Origin: Sinohyriopsis cumingii
Lineage: Eukaryota > Mollusca > Bivalvia > Unionida > Unionidae
Direction: 5' to 3'
Assembly: GCA_028554795.2 (NCBI GenBank)
Contig: CM068835.1
Coordinates: 62,955,719 to 63,019,718 of the forward strand
Length of the DNA: 64,000 nucleotides
Made by a program: the position numbers and the translations under genes. The notes under the pieces are model-generated. The model worked only from the letters and a program-made list of their open reading frames with translations, had not been told where the DNA came from and searched no databases. This document shows positions 11,820 to 22,830 of this stretch, in pieces (positions within the stretch are counted from its first letter, which is position 1; each line of letters opens with the position of its first letter).

Positions 11820-14070
11820 ACAACTATTCAGTTTATAAGGCACAGTAACTTACCTTTGTTAATTCCGAACTACAACACTAAGACCCCATTGTATTAAGCT
11901 GCTAAATAAAATCTTGTTAAAACGGCTCAGGTTGACCTTTAGTAACAAAAAAGCAATTTGTTATGCCATAATTACAAAAAGCGAGCATTGTTGTGTTGTC
12001 GTGATCGCATCATTTTTGCTCTGGACTTTCTTCGATTTGTTTTGACGAGGAAAAAATAAACAATTCCTAAATGGGTTCCACCAGAAGTCGTATACAAACC
12101 CTTTTTTGGTCTTTCTACCCCATCCTGCAGCTATGATCTCAGTATTGGTTCTTTTAAATCTTTGCAAATGCATTGACTAGCAACACCTATATTGTCTTCC
12201 GATTAGATAATGGACCCATAATCAAATAGTAGATATTAAAAGTATACATAACAGTGTTTCTCTTTGTCACTTGTCAACACGTATTGATAATGCAATGACG
12301 TTTGTGAAATCTCTGAGATATTCAACTATTTTATACATACATTTCAAACATTTGTTTTATATTTGATGCTTATTTCTGAATACCTTCTTTAACAGCATGC
12401 GCTCACCGAATGTTGTGATTATTGAACTAACGGTACATCTTTCCTTTCAAGTAGTTTTTATATTTGTTCCGAAATTGAAATATAATAATACAACCTGATA
12501 TTATTTTGTGTAAAATCTATACGGATGATTTTGCAGATATTTTGTGAACCGAATTACCTTTTTATATTCGGCAGGTCGATTGTAAATTTAAGACAATTTT
12601 ACTTATCAAAGTCCATGTGCTTTTGATCTTTCATCCCATAATCATGAATGCCATGTTAAAGGGAGAAGATGTGTTGCCGATGCCAATGTAGACTTGAAAA
12701 TATAATAAAATGACACTGTTTACTGGCAAATATTCATCCTGGCTAATGATTGTTTCCGTTGGATGAACCATGTCTCTTTCTGAAGGGGATGTTAACGATT
12801 GGTATGCATTTAATTCTTATGGTTTTGATGTGTGCCATGTGGCAATATTCTTGATAAATCACGACAATATAATCCAACATGGCACTGAATGAATTAAGAA
12901 TATTCCATGTATAGTGATTTAAAGGATACATTAAATTCAGTGAATAATTATAATAAATACATCCTTTGAACTGGGCACAATAATAAGACTGTTTCAACTT
13001 TGGATGATATCATAAGAAAGACGAATGTGTATTAACTCCTCGTTAATAGATAAACTTGAGACAAACTTTGAAATCTTGGGACAGTGTATCAACCATTAAG
13101 CTAAGCAAATTTATTTCTAGAATATTCAATGTCGTTAATAGGGTCATGTTTCTCGCTAATATCGAGTAAAGTACGTATAAACAGCATGTAGATCAGGAAT
13201 TCCCATGGGAAACACTAAACATGTCAACTTCATTAAAATTGATCTGAATAGTTAATATATAAACAGAGTGAGATATCAGCTGTTTAATTTGCTATTTCCC
13301 AATAATGTCACTAGACAGGTAGGCCTAAATTTAATTATTATTTTCGTTTAGACAAAGGTCAATTACAAAATACAGATATATATTACATGTAATTATACAA
13401 AAAGGCCAACACACAATACAGATTAACTATGCATAACAACTGCGAGGCATTACCTTTACTTTTCACAGAGCTTGACCGTTCTGTTGTCTTTGGATTATGA
13501 TGTAAATAATCGTGGTTCTTGATGCAATGCAATATCTTATTTCAGTAACATTTTTACCGAAAAGATAAATTTTTTGTAAAACATTTGTGTTTTTGTTTCA
13601 AAAATATATTGTGATCGAAAGCATTTGTTGCTAGTTCAGTCCAATGGATATTCGTCAATGAGTAATGTGTCTGGTAAAATGAATTATCACTTTAATGTTC
13701 AAATCACCAACAAATGTAGATCACAGTTAATTAACTACCACAGCTGATACAATCATTACACTCCTAAAATTGCCTCGTCAGAAACCTAGATCAAGATGTA
13801 AGAAATAGTACGTCAGGTTTTGCATATTTTATTTATATTATCTTATGTTAGTCTTAGAAGCTACTCATTTCGTATAAATTAGACTGAAAATTCCACCATA
13901 AATAGAAGACACAAATCTTGATAAATGTACATTCTTTGGTGCAACGATCCAGTTCTCTCCGTTTATTGGAATTATTTGTTGAATATTCTATGGAAAGCAA
14001 TTTTTTAACACTATTTATAAGTATTTGACGTAAATAACTTTCGTTTTATTTAGTTTGCTATGCACTTAAT
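11820..14070. other. No gene seen
   Basis: AT-rich intergenic sequence. Frames are short and without coding texture on both strands. No repeat family was recognised. Confidence 0.5.
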
Positions 14071-14072
14071 GA

Positions 14073-14073
<1 letters not shown>

Positions 14074-14132
<59 letters not shown>
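14074..14132. repeat. (TTA)n microsatellite
   Basis: About 19 perfect TTA units leading directly into the pyrimidine tract. Confidence 0.95.
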
Positions 14133-14133
14133 G

Positions 14134-14693
14134 TTCTTTTTTCTTCTTTTTATTTTTCTTCTTTTTCTTCTCTTTCTTCTTTTTTTCTCTTTCTTCTTTT
14201 TCTTCTCTTTCTTACCTTTCTTCTCTGTCTTCTTTCTTCTTTCTTCTTCTTCTTTCTTTCTTTCTTTTTCTTCCTCTTTCTTCTTCTTTCTTTCTTCTTT
14301 CTTTCTTCTTCTTTCTTCTTCTTCTTTCTTTTCTCCTTTCTCTTTCTTCTTCTTCTGTCTTTCTTTCTTTTCTTCCTCCTTCTTTCTTCTTCTTTCTTTC
14401 TTCTTCTTTCTTCTTCTTCTTTCTTCTCTTCTTTCTTCTTCTTCTTTCTTTCTTCATTTTTCTTCTTATTCTTTCTTTCTTCTTCTTTCTTTCTTCTTCT
14501 TCCTTCTTCTTCTTCCTCTTCTTCGTCTTCTTCTTTCTTCTTCTTCTTTCTTTCTTTCTTTCTTCTTCTTCTTCTTCTTCTTCTTCATCTTCTTCTTCTT
14601 CTTCCTCTTCTTCTTCTTCTTCTCCTTCTTCTTCTTTCTTCTGTCTTTCTTCTTTCTTCTTCTTTCTTCTTCTTTCTTTCTTCGTCTTCTTCT
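14134..14693. repeat. 560-bp polypyrimidine (CTT/CTTT) tract
   Basis: More than half a kilobase of nearly pure C+T on the plus strand, made of CTT and CTTTCTT units, giving purine-only sequence on the minus strand. The long Ser/Phe/Leu and Lys/Glu/Arg frames here are artefacts of composition. Such mirror-symmetric homopurine tracts can form triplex (H-DNA) structures. Confidence 0.95.
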
Positions 14694-14699
14694 TAAAAC

Positions 14700-15360
14700 T
14701 ACCTAATGCATTAAATAAAATTTGTTCGTGCTAATAACTAATAAATACTTTCTTTAACCATCTACAACATTCACAACAACAGCTGACACCAGTGAGTGTA
14801 TAGTACAGAGCATGACGTAATTGCTGCATATAACATATTTCACATTTTTGGTAATGGGTAAACCTAGGCAATTGGTTGAGGTAAACGAAATAGCCTGAGC
14901 GGTTCATAAGTACATAATTACAACAAAGCGATTTTCATCACAGTACTAATAGTTTCACATTAAGCTGTTATATTTAATGCACGAACTCTTTTACAATAAC
15001 CATTTACCACCGAAGCTGAAGTTCCGTATAATGTATACCACTTCATCATTATCAACATCTCCATACTGTTTTTCATTCTTGCACATTGATTGATTTGCAA
15101 GTATACAGTAAAATGTTTCTGCTGTACACTTGTATTAGTAACAATAATGTGTAATGGCTTGCATCTGATTTCACATTGTCATATTGAATGTTTGTACTAG
15201 CACGCTTGCATTATCCACTTCAGTCACATTATATTATTAACATGATGCGAAATATTGGTAATAAAAGGAAACTGTTAATAATGATTATAAAGTCAATATA
15301 TGATTTATTTATGATCTGTAGAAGTGACCCACTGTACAACTATATAAAAGGACAGTAATG
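14700..15360. other. No gene seen
   Basis: AT-rich spacer between the pyrimidine tract and the second Polinton relic. No coding texture was seen. Confidence 0.4.
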
Positions 15361-15368
15361 GTGCATAT

Positions 15369-15600
15369 CTAACTGACACTGGGTAACTTTAAATAAAAGT
15401 GGTTATTCATAATTTCCTGAGGCCTGCTCCCCGAGGAGTCATTCGATGTCAGAGGAGTTTCCAAATGTTCCGAAAGAGGACTGTTGTGGTTGTTGTTTCC
15501 GTTACTATTGTTGCTGGAACCGCTACCGTTAGCATGATATTTAAAAGGCCGGATTGGGTGAGTTCCTAAGTCCAAGGGACCACACTTATTCGTCCCACTA
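15369..15600 (-). pseudogene. Polinton relic B: membrane-protein tail and minor-capsid start
   Basis: The frame reads an Asn/Ser-rich tail (GSSNNSNGNNNHNSP, then TPLTSNDSSGS) and runs into MNNHFYLKLPS. In the main Polinton the small membrane protein ends with a matching Asn/Ser tail (VSHHSNNNNNPI, TPLTSSNPSDS) and the minor-capsid gene begins MNNNNQSYLTLPS in an overlapping frame. The junction sequence AATTATGAA is kept in both copies, so the ATGA stop-start overlap is ancestral. The minor-capsid gene is cut off about 13 codons in. Clear homology; a decayed fragment. Confidence 0.8.
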
Positions 15601-15649
15601 ATGCGAACCCAAACTGGCTATGACTGCTTGGTCAATTTTTAGAAATATC

Positions 15650-15975
15650 TTTGTTCAGCAATTCACTTTGGTTTGACGCCTAGAAAGGTATTGTCGAATT
15701 GGTTATCTGTAACGTGCACGTAGCTTCTTCTTGTACATTTTTCAAATGGGCTTTGACCGCATGATACATTATGTTTAACTCTTCCGTAACCCGCAAGATG
15801 ATCAGGATTGTAGAAAAGGCTGGTTAAAGTTAATCTCATAGGGATCTGTTTAATAAGTCGTCAACTATTCGCCAACGCTACACTTAGTATGTGGTAGGTT
15901 GGAGATGGCTTTGAGTGTCCTACGATGCTGCTGATAAAGGAGTCAATTGTTATAGATGTTTTGTTTCACTTGTCT
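15650..15975 (-). pseudogene. Polinton relic B: integrase pre-catalytic region
   Basis: Pieces in different frames match the main element's integrase just before its catalytic core: FYNPDHLAGYGRV against IYHDPSHPAGYAGV, and QEEATCTLQITNS against QEQATYTLHKPIR. These are the region around the zinc-binding N-terminal domain. The DDE core, C-terminal domain and chromodomain are missing. The sequence jumps from here to the membrane-protein tail, so a deletion removed roughly 1-1.5 kb relative to the main copy. Confidence 0.65.
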
Positions 15976-16427
15976 CTTCGTTTCTTTAGTTTTTGTATCT
16001 GTCGAAGAAGTAGTTGAAATTGTCTTTCAAACCCAATGTTTAAATTCTTATCGTTGGGGAGCAGGAGAAGATGTAGTATTACCAAGATGGGAACAGAATG
16101 TTTTTGAAATACTTTCCGTGTGTCCTCTTACATAACTGTTTCTTCCCAGGCACTGGTCATTAAACAAGGCTCTTATTTAGAAACTGTAGATGCTGCTAGA
16201 CAAAAAGATTATGCTACATGAGAAAAAGTTGTCTGAGAAACTCGTTTCCATTTTGTCATCAGATTGAGTACGTCACGTGTCAAATAAGATTTGACTGGCA
16301 TCGTGGACTATGATGACGTCGTAGAGGCGGGATACGACAATGGCACCCGGGGACGTGGTTTTAAGAATTACGATTGCGTCTGAGTAACATTTGCTATCTT
16401 TATGAGCTATTTACTCCTTGAGAATTT

Positions 16428-16851
16428 TCATTTTCTTAAAGTGACCGTTTGGTTCTTCATCTTCGGATTTTTTCGTGAGAGTATTTTTCTTTTAAATACT
16501 GCATGCTCATTAGGATGTAATTTCAAAAGGAACAAATGACAGCCCCCATAAATGAATACTGTCCCACATGTTTCAGGATTCTCGGATATAGCCATCTGTG
16601 ACAAAGCCAATATATGTTGTTTGTAAAGAAGCGTTGGTTTTAGTAGGGATGTGAATGATGCCGTGAAGTAATTGACGTGCTATGATTAAAAGGCATTGTT
16701 CGAATTCTTTGATGCAGGCTTCCAAAACACGGGCACGCCTATTTGCATTTTTCTGAAGACTGAAGCCATACAGGGCAAGAATCAGTTTGGCTGGAAGGTC
16801 AGATGGTGAGGAAGTAATGTTAACAACTGTTGAAGAGAAAGGATGTGTCAT
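16428..16851 (-). pseudogene. Polinton relic B: copy of paralogue gene B
   Basis: Starts with ATG (MTHPFSS...). Residues LPAKLILALYGFSLQKNANR and ARQLLHGIIHIP align with LPVKLIRALYGISREKNPQT and ARQLLQGIIQIP at 27.75-27.57 kb in the main element. After a frame change near 16600 the other frame continues with MALSQMA, matching VALTQLA there, and a Lys/Arg-rich tail. Unknown function; see the entry for 26801-27752. Synteny with ATPase upstream is conserved. Confidence 0.8.
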
Positions 16852-16940
16852 ATATTTTTATAATTTGTATACGTCTTTTAAATGACGGGTTTTCCTTTTT
16901 GGCGATGGTGGTGAAATAGATGATAGAAAACCTCAAATTA

Positions 16941-17270
16941 TCAGTTTAAACCCACGAGTAAAATAGACATTTGGTGTTTGGCATTGTCATATTTACACTT
17001 GTGATTTATACCTGGGAATTTTAAAAAAGACCACGGAATGACAAGTGAGATTGATGGTACGATGCGCATTACTCTCTTGAAGCCAATTCCGTGTAATGTA
17101 ATGACACCGGCATAATAATGGTGCCCTTTGCCAGTAAACCAAATTTTAATGTCTTCTTCGCCTTCTCTCAACATTTATTTGAAGACGACCAAATGTGTCT
17201 GACTCGTTTCAGTCACGATCCTGATGCCTTCGCGAGAAATGCCTTCCTCTCTGATAATTGTCCTTTGTAC
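16941..17270 (-). pseudogene. Polinton relic B: C-terminal half of packaging ATPase
   Basis: The minus strand reads EGISREGIRIVTETSQTH, then LVVF (Walker B strand), a stop, and MLREGEEDIKIWFTGKGHHY. The main element's ATPase has EGIPKEDDGIVSDSGQTH, a stop, VIFDD and MLGEDEEEIKLWFTRKRHH. Where the main copy has its TAG the relic has a leucine codon, which shows that the stop in the main copy is a later mutation. The N-terminal half lies next door on the opposite strand. Confidence 0.8.
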
Positions 17271-17396
17271 TGTATTTATGCACATAGCTATTTGTATTTA
17301 TACTATTTTTAGATTGTAAATATTTTGACAATTTGTTCGAAAAGTTAGTTAACGTATCCTGAAAGTAGAATATTTATCGTATTGTCTACGTTATTA

Positions 17397-17700
17397 TGAA
17401 CACCCCCGCTATGTCTGCATCTTCCTACTTCACCTCTACTTTCAAAGTTATTGGTGACAAGTTATATCGTCAAAGTTGAGAGTAACTATATTTTTGCCAT
17501 CATTCTTAACATGCTGATTACTGTATTGAATGGTTCAGGCACAAGTTAATTTGCCAAACGTCTCATGAACATAAATATACTATTTGATAGATCGTGTACC
17601 CCAATGAATCATGTAGTGTCACAAGGAATCGTAATCGGCTTGCATACTACTTAAAGAAAATGAAAGAGAATGCGGAAGGCAAATTTGTATGGACGCTCTC
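17397..17700 (+). pseudogene. Polinton relic B: inverted N-terminal half of packaging ATPase
   Basis: On the plus strand an ATG opens MNTPAMSASSYFTSTFKVIG, matching MATSALSAPSSSTVKVID at the start of the main ATPase. After stops and frame changes it continues through a Walker-A-like remnant (NMLIT...NGSG, then AKRLMN) and RLAYYLKKMKENAEGKFVW against QSAYSLLRESQGDSIVFVE. The order and spacing match the first 90 or so residues of the main copy. It is on the opposite strand from the rest of relic B, so an inversion has broken the gene between the Walker A and Walker B regions. Confidence 0.75.
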
Positions 17701-17704
17701 AAAC

Positions 17705-19860
17705 CCTAATTGAGTCTCTACACCGCCACGCACTGTCTTTAACGTTCCCTCGGGTATGTCGACCTTTTCGATGGGAACGAAGATATTGTCTAGAATATGG
17801 TTTTCTTCTGTGTCGAGTTCATACATTATCACTGTTTCTAACACGGCATGAGATTAAATGTAATGTTGACTATAAGTACTTGGATCAAGGGCACACATCT
17901 TTGGCATAAGGAGCTAATTCTTGCTTCCAAACGTGACTTCCTAAATGTATCTAGTCACGTTCTAGTCAGCAAGTTACGCATACAAATTCGAAAGCATCAA
18001 AAGTCGATAAAACAGTCTTCTTTTTCTGGAGATAATCATGAATGGCTGGCCATTATAAATGTTCAAAATAAGTAAAGCTTATATTGCTTGCAGGTACCAC
18101 ATTGTACCACATTTTAAAATGTCTGTACCGTAAAGTATGCAAGTGTTCTTTAATGGAGAGACTAATTTCTGGACAGTATCGACGACGATATTTTTCAAGA
18201 CTGTATATTACTCTTGTAATATAAACTGTCTAAACATATATACAATACTGAACGTTTACTTGAGCAAGGCATGTGTCATTTCTTTGGTTAGCTTTTGCAA
18301 TTTGCTCGTGTGAATTTCTTTAACCAAAATGTCGACATTCACAAATGATGAATTTGCTATTATAAGACTCGTCCAACGTCTTTATCTTTCTCTTGAAATT
18401 TTCTTACTAATTCTAGAATTATACGTTTCAGATTTGACTAAGCTGCGATGAGTATATGATACTGTCCAACCTTTGGCTCCTAGTCTATCGGGGTTGTTGT
18501 ATATATATTATTTGGGTCCCACCAAGGGGACGTAGTGACAGCGTTGAGGCCATCTATCTTGTTCCAGGGAAGCCGGTTCTGTCTGCTCCTCTCCGTGGAG
18601 TGGCATATACAAAATGAAACAAACTGATTTTAGCTGGACTTGTGAATATGATAATAAATACAAGTAGAAATGGATGTTTATAAAACCCAGTATATGGATA
18701 TATCTAAATAATACTTCGTCCTTGTTGCCTCCCTAAATGTTAGACTTTTAAAATGGTTTAGCGTTTTAGTCATGTTTTATACTGAGCGTAGTTCCCTTGT
18801 ATGAGTGATACAAGTTAAAAGTTAAATGTCATGAAAAAGGCATAGGTAAACCAATTCATGCATTGCACGTTGTCTTGTATAGCATAAATCATTGGTAATA
18901 CAAAAATTAGAAAAAATGGGCTAAGTGTGTATTCTTGCTGAAAAGATATTTGGCCAGTAGGGCATTAGTTGAAATACTCGACCTGCCGTATATATTTACT
19001 TATATAATAAGCCCAACGGCATACAGCACTGTTGAAAATGCATACTGTGCAAGCAAATCTGTCTGTGCAGCTTGTTAGGCGTAATCAGTGAAACAAGATA
19101 TATGCAGCCAATCTGAATAGCACCTTATGCTACAGCATATCGGGAGTGTTGTTGTTTGTAGCTTGACACAACTTATAAGCGAATGTATAAAGTAACAATG
19201 AGTTTAGTATATGTCTGTACATATTTCCGTCTTTACAACCGTACATACAGTAAACAAATCAAACTTGATGGAAACTCCATGTTTCGATGGTTGACGTTAA
19301 TTCATCCAAGCTGTTGCCTTCACAGACCGGGCATAGCAGTTATCATGGCTGGACATATTGTTTCTCGTAGCAGACAGATTACATTGTATTGCCACAGTTG
19401 AAAAGTTGCAGCAATATAACACTGTACCAGTAGAGCACATCTACATTTCAAGCCCAGCTTCTGTTTTGCAGGTCCACACTAAATATAATAATAAGAAGTT
19501 GACCTAAATCCATATTGACCAGTTTGACCACTTGATTGTTGCATGTGTATACTTAAATAAAGAAAAAGGCATTACAGAAAGTATAGTATGACTCAGATTA
19601 ATTAGTCTTGAGTCTGTGTAACGGTGTTCATATGGGCAGCCAGCGATGTGAGACACCTTTGAAAATATGGCCTCTGGTACTGGGGTTATAAAACCCCAAA
19701 ATACGCTAAACTTCACAACTTGTTCATGTGGAAAGATAATTCATATCAGGTTCTATGTATTAGATTGTAGGGCAAGAAAGATGTCATATACTTCCTTTCA
19801 TGCGGATACTGGTACACAGTGTTACGATGCAAATGTTGATAACAGTGGTTGAATATAATG
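17705..19860. other. No recognisable gene
   Basis: AT-rich sequence between relic B and the main Polinton. A minus-strand frame at 17647-17844 overlaps the ATPase relic and is probably chance. No matches to the main element's accessory genes, polB or TIR-like sequence were found by eye. Confidence 0.4.
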
Positions 19861-19877
19861 GTTATCTCATGATGGAG

Positions 19878-20078
19878 CTACCATTTCTGAAGTCTGTACT
19901 TCTCTGTCCATTCTTCTTTCTCCCTGTTCACTTCTTCTCTGAAGAGCTCTTCTATCAGGTCTTCAGTGACTTTTAACATTCTCACATTCTCCATCTCTTC
20001 TGGCTTCGGTATCAGACTGTGTCTGACCCTATGCAAATTCACGTAGGCTTCCTTTAGCGTAGCTTGTTTGGAGCACAT
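19878..20078 (-). CDS. Small charged protein at left end of Polinton
   Basis: A 66-residue frame starting at the ATG at 20078-20076 (an upstream TTG would add eight residues). It has higher GC content than the flanking host DNA. The second half, from LKVTEDLIEELFREEVN on, is a strongly charged amphipathic helix, probably a coiled coil. A TTTAAAAACC box lies about 50 bases upstream. It shares the orientation of the Polinton genes and could be the last gene of the element, after the protease. It could also be a host gene fragment. No family was recognised. Confidence 0.4.
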   Translation of the reverse strand: MCSKQATLKEAYVNLHRVRHSLIPKPEEMENVRMLKVTEDLIEELFREEVNREKEEWTEKYRLQKW

Positions 20079-20304
20079 CTTCGTAGGAGGATGAGTCGGC
20101 AATGGATGGTTAGACTGGAAACTACCCCGGTTTTTAAAGTCAAAGCGCGGACGTGAAGGAAAACATCCCTACACGGTTTTAGAGTCGGAACGTTCAATGA
20201 GTGTCATGAGAGGGATAGTAAGAAGTCAAAGAGCACGAATCAAAATTCTTATAGCCAAACAAAAAGACAAAGGCATTTTTTTCAAAATAACATTTTTTTA
20301 TTCA

Positions 20305-20312
20305 AAATCACT
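20305..20312 (-). terminator. Poly(A) signal after protease gene
   Basis: The minus strand reads GAATAAAAAAATG about 150 bases past the protease stop codon, in an AT-rich stretch. It would serve as a cleavage/polyadenylation signal for the minus-strand transcript. Confidence 0.4.
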
Positions 20313-20460
20313 TAACACTAAAAAACAACTCTAACATTTTTAACAATAATCCAACAATATAACATCAAACATTTTTTTCGAATGACAAAACTTTTTTCCA
20401 ACTGACACATTATTTTGGACAAGGCTGACAACGTTGTGAATGAAATTGTGATTTCCACTG

Positions 20461-20970
20461 TTAGAAGTCATTAGGCCATTGATGGACACTACGTTTCCTA
20501 GCTTGAGACAAAAGATAAGCATAATGGTCACAAAACCATCGATCTACTTTCACATCGTTTCTAGAAGAAGAACGAGGATCAAAATGAGTCACTAAATGTT
20601 CTAAGGAATAACCCAGGCTGCGATGATGCAGAAAATACACACAATATTGTCCACATACCAAGGAATCTGTGCCTTGTAATTTCACATTATTGAATCGGGT
20701 GGTCTGAGCATTTCTTCTCAAAAAGTCAGTGATATCGTCTTCCAAAGGAGGCAATCCATACGAATCAAAATATTCCACACATCCTTCTTGAGGAAAGTAG
20801 ACGGCTTCCCAGTGGGTTCCTGGGAGATGACTGTCGTCCGTGTTGATTACACAAGCTAGATGGTCTTGAGATTTACGATGAGGGAGTTCATCTTTAGCAC
20901 AGACGACATGATTCCAAGAAGCCGTGTACGAGCTGATGTTCAAAAGGTAATACAGTTCCCAGGTATCCAT
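20461..20970 (-). CDS. PRO: Maturation cysteine protease (adenain-like)
   Basis: Polinton-type protease of the adenain/Ulp1 superfamily, expected to cleave capsid and core precursors during virion maturation. The ATG at 20970 gives 169 residues; the frame is open to a GTG 24 bases further up. Triad blocks are all present: His in GTHWEAVYF (about residue 73), Asp in EYFDSYGLPP (about 90) and Cys in CGQYCVYFL (about 131), with the oxyanion Gln just before the Cys. Size fits the family. It is one of the few fully intact genes of the element and sits last in the minus-strand gene array, about 20 bases after the acidic ORF. Confidence 0.9.
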   Translation of the reverse strand: MDTWELYYLLNISSYTASWNHVVCAKDELPHRKSQDHLACVINTDDSHLPGTHWEAVYFPQEGCVEYFDSYGLPPLEDDITDFLRRNAQTTRFNNVKLQGTDSLVCGQYCVYFLHHRSLGYSLEHLVTHFDPRSSSRNDVKVDRWFCDHYAYLLSQARKRSVHQWPNDF

Positions 20971-20990
20971 TGATTTATGTGTTTTTTTCT

Positions 20991-21494
20991 TCACAGGTAA
21001 TGATAAGTGATCAATTCGATCCTGACTTTTTGCTTGAAAATGTCTGACAAGTAAAAGGCGTTTAGCTCCGACTTCTTACTGTGGTCCAACAGAGATTCGA
21101 TGCGACGGCACTCCAGAAACGTTAATGGAGAAGAAGAATGTTTATCCAGGCCTTTATACCACTCGTTCAACACGAATTCTATTTCGATGTGATCCCAAGC
21201 TTTGTCCAGATATTCGTCCAGTTTTTCTTCTTGACTTAACATCAGACATTTGTCGTGTTGAATTTGACTGGGATGATCGTTGTGATATCCATAACACTCT
21301 TCCTTGATCAATTCTTTCATTATATCTGCCAGGAATGTAGCAAAACAGGAGACTAAATGGGCTTCTTGTTCTGGCCATCTCGACTTCTTCATGATAACTT
21401 CTTCGTCTTTGTCTTGAGATTCTTCTTCCCCGGTCTCCTCACATTCCATCTCCAAAGTTTCTCCACTAGGTAAAGAGGGATAACAGTCTCCCAT
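20991..21494 (-). CDS. Acidic Polinton protein of unknown function
   Basis: An intact frame of 167 residues with an ATG five bases after the capsid-protein stop codon. The first 40 residues are very acidic (ETGEEESQDKDEE); the remainder is predicted helical with scattered Cys and Trp. I do not recognise a family. Its tight packing between major capsid protein and protease suggests a late virion or assembly role, for example a scaffold, but that is inference from position only. Confidence 0.6.
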   Translation of the reverse strand: MGDCYPSLPSGETLEMECEETGEEESQDKDEEVIMKKSRWPEQEAHLVSCFATFLADIMKELIKEECYGYHNDHPSQIQHDKCLMLSQEEKLDEYLDKAWDHIEIEFVLNEWYKGLDKHSSSPLTFLECRRIESLLDHSKKSELNAFYLSDIFKQKVRIELITYHYL

Positions 21495-21499
21495 GGCTT

Positions 21500-22814
21500 C
21501 TAATAGTCTAGATTGACTTCTCCCAAACTGTTGATTTCTATGGTATTGTCAAATTCTGCATACAGGAGGACGTTCACTGTGTGATCTGGAGGTGGATTTG
21601 CAAACTGAAGTTCCACACGAATCTGACCGGATTTTATAGGGTGGAAATGTCCCTCGTCGCTGCCTTGGTCTGGAGTGAAATCAAAACCCCACAAAGCATA
21701 GCCTCCTACATAATCGTCGTACGAAATACCGTGACTGGTGTTGGTTCCTGACTGTCCGGTGGCTTCGTACAGGGAAAAGTACGATCTCAAATAATTCTTC
21801 GCGACGCCAAAGTTAGGCTCAAAGGGTCGGATACACAAGGTCTTGCCGTCGCGACTGACTTCGATCTTGGACACATTGTAATGTTGAAACTCAAAAGGAT
21901 TTTGATCGTGGGTTCCGTTGAAGGCTGAATTCCTGACGATACCAACAATCAAACGCTTGGGTAACTGTCCTTGGAACAGATGATCTTCGATCATAGATCC
22001 CTGTCCAACGGGAATGGTGAACGTTTTCACTTCTACGCGTCGTATCGGATACTTGGCGGTCGTTCTGCTCAACGTGTGACTGACGTCGTTTCCCACTTTA
22101 GGCAACACTTCCACACGACGCACGTAAAGTCGGGCTTCTTGAATGATAGTTTTGTATTCATTGGCATGGGCCATCAAATGGAAAGCGGCACTGCTACGAT
22201 TCAGTCTCAGACGGATATCCACCCCGTTCAGCAAATACTTTTCTTGTAACCACATGTCCAAATGCAAACGATCCATCAATTCTAAACTTCGCCCTTGCAG
22301 AATTTTCTTACGACGGTCGTTAAACCCCACATTGTGAGGATTGTCATTTTCTGTTAGGACTGTGTCGTTAAACGTGGCTACACCTGCCGTGTCAGGTTTC
22401 CATACCACGCAAGCATCCAGATGAGTATTCTTGGCTTCTTTTCCGTACGTCAAGAGATTTTCCAGGTAGGCACGATATGGGTAAGTATCCATGCTGCTGC
22501 TGACCAGTTTGTTATTCAAGTACAAGTCCACTGAGCTGAACAAGGAATGCATGAAATTGTTGACAGGAGCTACTCTAGCATCGCCTCTTGGATCGTTTTG
22601 ATCACTTTCACTTTCAAGTACATGTAACTGCTATTCAGATCGATGTAATGTTCGGGCTGTCCTTTGATTTCAAACTCGATGGGAGCGGAATCCGTCAAAG
22701 AGGAGACGGGATGAAATTTCACCCACTGGGATTCTTGCATGGTCATCATGGTGGGGGCATGGCAAACAGATCCAGTTCCGATTTGGAACAGACGCAAGAC
22801 TCTCGGTGCATCAT
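21500..22814 (-). pseudogene. MCP: Polinton major capsid protein (double jelly roll), frameshifted
   Basis: About 437 codons from an ATG at 22814 to the stop at 21500. The N-terminal part holds CSKSELDLFAMPP, then VKFHPVSSLTDSAPIEFEI and an EHYIDLNSSYMYLKVKV strand. The long 350-codon part starts around NNFMHSLFSSVDLYLNNKL and ends in beta-rich sequence. This is the double-jelly-roll capsid protein of Polintons, often annotated in invertebrates as F54H12.2-like. The frame switches twice: within the G5 run at 22753-22757 and the T4 run at 22596-22599. No internal nonsense codon was seen apart from those caused by the frame changes. Neighbours are the pX-like gene upstream and the acidic ORF downstream. 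Confidence 0.88.
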
Positions 22815-22830
22815 TTTTTTTTCTGTTTTT

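Noticed and set aside
14060..14734. Long Ser/Phe/Leu-rich frames on the plus strand and a Lys/Glu/Arg-rich frame on the minus strand
   Set aside because: They lie wholly in the polypyrimidine tract; composition alone keeps all frames open.
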